A stretch of 64,000 bases of DNA from Adiantum capillus-veneris (lineage: Eukaryota > Streptophyta > Polypodiopsida > Polypodiales > Pteridaceae). Of this stretch, positions 59,459-64,000 are shown piece after piece; positions within the stretch are counted from its first letter, which is position 1; each line of letters begins with the position of its first letter. The position numbers were made by a program, and so were the translations under genes. The notes under the pieces are model-generated. The model ran no database searches, was not told the DNA's origin, and was given only the letters and a program-made list of their open reading frames with translations. The stretch lies in NCBI GenBank assembly GCA_014529385.2, contig CM043955.1:154409640-154473639 (forward strand), written 5' to 3'.

Positions 59459-60142
59459 ACAGGCTTGTCCTTATGCATCAAGGTAATGGTACGGTTTCGA
59501 ATATGGAGTGTCGTGTCATTCTAGTCGTGCGAAGACATGCCTAAGAGAACGTCGCAATTGCGTAACTTCATGATATGGAAATTGGCTTTTCCATGGTATC
59601 CTTCAATAGTCACTTGAAGAGCACCAATGAGCGGTACCACTTTGTAAGTTTTCCCCGTGGCTAGCACGACTGCAAGTTCTCCACCCTCTGCATCATAATC
59701 AAAGTCCATCTGCTTCAGGAAGTTTGGATGGGTGAAGTTTTCGGTAGCTCTTGGGGCGAAGAAAATTAGGGCTTTCAAGCCGTTTACGTTGCCATACGCT
59801 CGACATAGTTCATTTGTACATCAAGATTTATGCCATAAATGTTAGGTACAAGGCCAATGCTCGTTTGGCTAGAGGTGTTTCTGGGGTTCTGTCGACCATC
59901 AGCGCACGTGTCGGCTCCAGGGGTCTGTCACTGCAAAGGGGACAAGCAAAATAGTTATGCCCTGTTTGAAAGCATCCAAAGCATCGGCCTTCTTGCAATA
60001 AGGTATCTCGTTGTTGACGCGTCAAACGAGGCCTTTGAGTTTGACTTTCGCGAGACTCCCGAGGATTTGATCTATGTTGCGGGGAGGTGTGGTTATTGGC
60101 CGCAGTTGCTTCCGTAGTAAAGTCTAGCTTTCCTTTCATCAT
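59459..60142 (-). pseudogene. S-family minus-strand copy: zinc knuckle and protease
   Basis: The minus-strand frame has RRQQRDTLLQEGRCFGCFQTGH-type sequence, here TRQQRDTLLQEGRCFGC, with the knuckle CFGCFQTGHNYFAC, and after a shift the protease (ALIFFAPRATENFTHPNF, NCDVLLGMSSHD). The catalytic Asp of the protease is replaced (FFAPRA for FFD.GA). It is the continuation of the gag at 61099-61985, split by the C-family LTR fragment. Confidence 0.82.
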
Positions 60143-61098
60143 GTCACGTGACACATCCAACCCTATGTGTCCGTGGACAAGCTACAGCATAACAGAGTTC
60201 CGTCAGTCCAGTCAGTCTAGATTAGAAGTGATCTGGCACTTTTGTGAGTCTATTCGTAGACCGTGCATGCCCAGTCACTTAGTATAGATGCATATCCTCT
60301 GGTTGCACACAGCATGATCATAAGCATTCCCATCAGAATCCATCAAAATCCTTCAAGGGAATTTTCCAGTGCATTTAGCCTATTTTACCTATTTTTGACA
60401 TTTTTCACTTATTAATTTAAGTGACTTTTGTTGGAAAGTAGGTAGGGCAAATTGGGTAAGAAAATATATAAGCAAACCAAGGCTAGCACTAAACAGCATA
60501 TGAGCAAGGAGAACAACAGGCCATTGGCGACAGGTTCCCCCTCTCTCAGCAAGACTCCCCAATTCCCCTTGGGCGATTTCCCCATGCAGGTATCCCTAGC
60601 GTTTTGCATCATCGCCAGCAACCACCTTTTTCCCTTGGCGTTTTTCAGCAACCCAAGATCGCCATAGCTTTCTGCACCTAGCGTTTCCAAAGCCAGCATC
60701 ACCCGCAGTACCTTGGCGTTTCCAGCATCAAATCGCAGCATAAGGGCAGCTTTTTCAGCACCAAAACGCAGCCACTATCAGCGTTTTTCCTCAGCCAAAT
60801 CTGCGTTTTTCAGCAACATAAAAACAGCCCCGAAATTCAGCGTTTCATCTGCAGCAGATTTGAGCCTTGAGCGTTTTTGGACAGCAGGTAAAGACATTCA
60901 GTTTTCAGCCCTATTGTCGGCCTCGCCATCCCCATCGTCATCGTCGACATAGTCTAGACTTGCATCAGTTTCATGCATCATCATTGTACGAGTTTGTGCA
61001 ATCAATCGTAGACCACTCTCGGGCCTTCGGAGGAGGGTTTTACAACAGTCTTTGGTGTCGTATTCTCTTCTCTCTCTATCTCTGTCTCATACACTTTA
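60143..61098 (+). repeat. Truncated C-family LTR inserted in S-family gag
   Basis: Begins TGTCACGTGACACATCC, as at 32916, with TATATAAG at 60465 and AGCGTTTT motifs (60598-60880). It ends near TCTCATACACTT, about 220 bp short. The two gag halves flank it (DHATVG near 61099, MMKGKLDFT near 60142). Confidence 0.85.
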
Positions 61099-61985
61099 GC
61101 CAACTGTTGCATGGTCCATAAGCTCTTGCATGGTTGAGACTTTCTTGGACAAACTAGACTCTTGTAATGGTGATGGCAGTCCAATGGTGTATCGCTCGCA
61201 CTGGTCCTCCAAGGGAATGAACTTAAAGAAAGACATTGGAAGATGGACGTCGAGAAACCGTAGGTTATAGTTGTCCATGGTCTCTGTGGCAAGCATTTTC
61301 AAGTTGCCCCATTCTGACAAGATGTGAACTTCAAAAAGAGAAGTGATATAGCTACATGCAAAAATTGTCTTGAAAGCTTGCGAGGTCCTTGGAGCATGCA
61401 GTTGTGTCGTGATTGAACTCCACCACTGCATAGGATGATTTTTAAGAAATCTTGCTGCTCGAGAAATCTTAGATTCTTTAGGATAGTTCTCCAAAGCATA
61501 AATATTGTCGAATTATTGTAGAAACTTCAATGCTTTCTCCTAGTCTTTCACCCGAGAAAAGGTGAAAAATTTGACTGTTGTACCGCCATCTTTGAAATCC
61601 TTCGGTTGGTTAAGTGCGCACCACGGGTACGGATAACAAGGGTATTCATACGGGCTCCAACTGTTGTACCCTGGTGGCGGCGGTGGTGGGGGAGGTGGTG
61701 GCAACGCCGGTGGCAAAGGCGGTTGCACTGGATCAGGGTCAGATGGCTACACCATGTTCTTGCAGACTCCCCCGATCGGAACAGGCGATTGGGAAGGTTG
61801 CCGGTTGGATGCTCTTGCACTTTCTGGTGCCGGAGGAGGAGATACCACTTGGGGCATCAGAGGGGGTAGCATGTAGTTCAGAAATTGTTGAAACCTTGCA
61901 ACATCTGGAGATTATGCTACGGATGCTGTGAAAGAATATCTTGAAGCTCGTCGAGGAGAAATTGTAGGTACTCTGCCGAATCCAT
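61099..61985 (-). pseudogene. S-family minus-strand copy: gag N-terminal half
   Basis: ATG at about 61985 (MDSAEYLQFLLDELQDILSQ then stop). The Pro run QPPLPPALPPPPPPPPP and GYNSWSPYEYP (61728-61650) and the capsid KNHPMQWWSSITTQLHAPR...KMLATETMDNYNLRFLDV (61494-61099) follow in different frames. Same order as the + strand copy. Confidence 0.82.
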
Positions 61986-62043
61986 GAATGCCATAGTGCT
62001 GTGTCTGTTCTGGGTGGGACCGGTACGCAAGCACACGACTGGG

Positions 62044-62056
62044 AGCTTTGATACCA
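62044..62056 (-). other. Primer-binding site, minus-strand S-family copy
   Basis: TGGTATCAAAGC on the minus strand, one base from the tRNA-Met site, directly inside the LTR at 62058. Confidence 0.75.
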
Positions 62057-62057
62057 C

Positions 62058-63041
62058 TATAACGGGACGGCCACCACGTGCCAACATAAAAGAATAGACG
62101 AGAAAACTTTAACATTTCAAAACAATTGAACTGAGAGAGAGTGCACGACACACGAAACGGGGAGTGGCGGAGTTCCACCCCGAGAGAGCAGTGGCCCCAA
62201 ACCTTGGCGCCCCTTTCGGTATTTCTTTATATTGCTTGAACTCAGTTTAACGGCAGGGTCAACTGTTTGCACCTTCACGCGGAAGAGTGCCAGACAATGA
62301 GCCCTTCCCACATATTTAAATGCCTTGGGCCTATGAAAAGCAGCTTACATGAAAAGCTTCAAACTCAAGAGCATTTGGTCCAAAAATTGGTGCTGAAGGT
62401 GCCAGCTCTAATCATGGAAATCCGTACAACTACCACGTCAGCATGCAGTAGTGTAATTTGCACCACGTGGCATATTGCTTGAACTCAGTTTAACGGCAGG
62501 GTCAACTGTTTGCACCTTCACGCGGAAGAGTGCCAGACAATGAGCCCTTCCCACATATTTAAATGCCTTGGGCCTATGAAAAGCAGCTTACATGAAAAGC
62601 TTCAAACTCAAGAGCATTTGGTCCAAAAATTGGTGCTGAAGGTGCCAGCTCTAATCATGGAAATCCGTACAACTACCACGTCAGCATGCAGTAGTGTAAT
62701 TTGCGCCACGTGGCACTATCAATGCAAATTGCGGGTGTCCGTACAACTGCCACGTCATCAGGCTTTGCGCAAGGATTTGAGTGTGTGCTGGCCTTGCTTT
62801 ATTTTAATGTTTTTAAAGTCCTAGGGACTTGCGCCCCCATCGGACAGGGTTCCCTAAGTTAGGTTTACTGCTTCTTCACTTAGGGTTTAGGCCTCTCAGC
62901 CGGGATCTGCAAGTTGACTCAAGTCTTCAGTGGCTTGACACGTCAGCAGTTTGTGACTTGTCATCCTCTACGTAGGGTTTTTAACCTGTGCTGCTTTTGT
63001 CCGGCTTCTTCACTTCAGTAGCCCTCTAGGTCATGCATACC
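62058..63041 (-). repeat. S-family LTR of the minus-strand copy, with a 243-bp internal duplication
   Basis: + strand left edge TATAACGGGACGGCCACCACGTG, right edge near GTGAC (62957), with a further U3-like piece up to 63041, where the complement of a GAAAGAGGGGG polypurine-like tract begins. 62231-62473 is repeated at 62474-62716 with a single difference seen. Each unit contains the TATTTAAAT core-promoter candidate. Confidence 0.8.
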
Positions 63042-63180
63042 CCCTCTTGAAAGAAGAGTAATTGCCCTCGATTACACCTGTACAACAGATAAAGGTAGCT
63101 CAGTAGACACTGACTCTATGCACCCATGCACCAGACTATACACATCCAATAATTGCACAAAGACACCACTATTCTTTGAG
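63042..63180. other. S-family 3'-end remnant and unique sequence
   Basis: CTCTTGAAAGAAGAGTAATTG resembles the S-family polypurine tract region in reverse. No gene is seen. Confidence 0.45.
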
Positions 63181-63322
63181 AGTATACTCAATCCGGCGAC
63201 TTTAGGTCTAGGCACTTGGGAAACCGAGTGTCCCCTGGTGCATAAACCTCGACACATGGGTGCAATGCCGGTAACAAAAGATTCCGGAATCATCAAACCA
63301 CAGTAAGAAGCTAGGCGGCCAA

Positions 63323-63382
<60 letters not shown>

Positions 63383-63660
63383 GTCTCCTCTATCTGCTCT
63401 CCTCTCTTGATCACTACCTAAGATCCAGTCGGCCAGTAACCACCATCCTCTGATAGTATACTCAATCCCACCACATCTTGGTCTAGGCACTTAGAAACTG
63501 AGTTTCCCCTGGTGCATAAACCTGGACACATGGGGTGCCAATGCTTGTAACAAGAGAGCTCAGAATCATCAGACCACAGCGAGAAGCTAGGTGGCAAGAC
63601 CTTTCTCTCTGTCGCTCTCCGTGTTTATCTCCTCTATCTCCTCTCCTCTCTTAATATAAT
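63181..63660. repeat. Two-copy tandem duplication, period 274 bp, one copy with expanded (CT)n
   Basis: AGTATACTCAATCC starts at 63181 and 63455. Both units pass through GGTCTAGGCACTT, CCCCTGGTGCATAAACCT and AAGCTAGG(C/T)GGC. Unit 1 then has (CT)n at 63326-63378; unit 2 has only short, interrupted CT runs. Confidence 0.88.
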
Positions 63661-64000
63661 TATCTATCTTGCTATTTGGTACCTGATAAGTGCCCGGAGG
63701 GGGGGGGGGGAGGTGATGCTGCTTTCATAGGTAATAACACTAGTTTAAAACCAAGAGTGCACATGTACTTGATCTTTTTTAGTGTATGGACTTTGAATAG
63801 GTTTTATATTTAATTAATCTATCTATTGAGCTTAGGCCGTCATTCTAAGATACGTAACTAAAGTAATTTGTGTTCAGGTTTCCAGCTTTCACTTGACGGT
63901 AATCGCAGGTTATTTCAGCTTTTTCCTTCTGTGGTCTAGGCAACGGAGGAAAATACAAAAAGTTAGTGATAGCATTATAGATGAGATATTGTTGTGCTTT
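63661..64000. other. Unique sequence, no gene recognised
   Basis: AT-rich apart from a G12 run at about 63700-63711. No frame or repeat is supported. Confidence 0.5.

Overview
This window is eukaryotic, from a land plant. One host-gene piece is clear: the first coding exon of the R-SNARE YKT6 (31413-31608, + strand). Nearly everything else is transposon-derived. The LTR retrotransposons are plant types: a Tnt1/Tork-like copia, a gypsy with two RNase H domains of the Tat type, and tRNA-Met and TGGCGCC primer-binding sites. Long (GA)n/(CT)n tracts, stop-laden element copies and an open-ended intron suggest a large-genome plant, perhaps a fern or other seed-free lineage. That assignment is inference.

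1-21440 is a nested stack. A minus-strand gypsy gag (20514-21440) was hit by copia copy A, which was hit by copia copy B (14916-20513, two LTRs). The 3' LTR of copy A was then hit by a very large + strand gypsy-like element whose LTR ends at 11934. The 5' end of that element is not in the window, so it spans more than 11.9 kb if 1-11934 is one insertion. Its layout is unusual: reverse transcriptase, RNase H, two tandem integrase zinc-binding modules, integrase core, a second retropepsin-like domain after the integrase, a basic Trp-motif tail, a noncoding stretch with a 284-bp tandem repeat built around a palindrome, a long coiled-coil reading frame with no recognisable domain, a polypurine tract and an LTR.

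21441-31400 is lower-density sequence. It holds microsatellites, a possible secreted Cys-containing peptide exon (26989-27249), two PIF/Harbinger-type MITEs with TTA target duplications (27650-27995, the first with a tRNA/SINE-like segment inside, and 30529-30810), and a LINE C-terminal fragment.

31413-31608 is YKT6 exon 1 with a GT donor. No later exon was recognised in the remaining 32 kb, so either intron 1 is very long and full of elements or the gene is broken.

32640-51557 is a second nest. A non-autonomous LTR element (C, minus strand, 35743-50211) has a perfect TAGCA target duplication and encodes an unusual His-rich protein. A Tat-type gypsy (D, 36496-46108) sits in its 3' LTR, and a solo LTR sits in D's own 3' LTR. 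Element C lies inside another LTR family (P).

51558-63041 is an array of a gag-protease-only LTR family (S): four + strand LTRs separated by increasingly deleted internal regions, facing a minus-strand copy that is itself interrupted by a C-family LTR fragment. The window ends with a 274-bp tandem duplication. Almost every element reading frame is broken by stops or frameshifts, so the window is mostly a fossil record of insertions.
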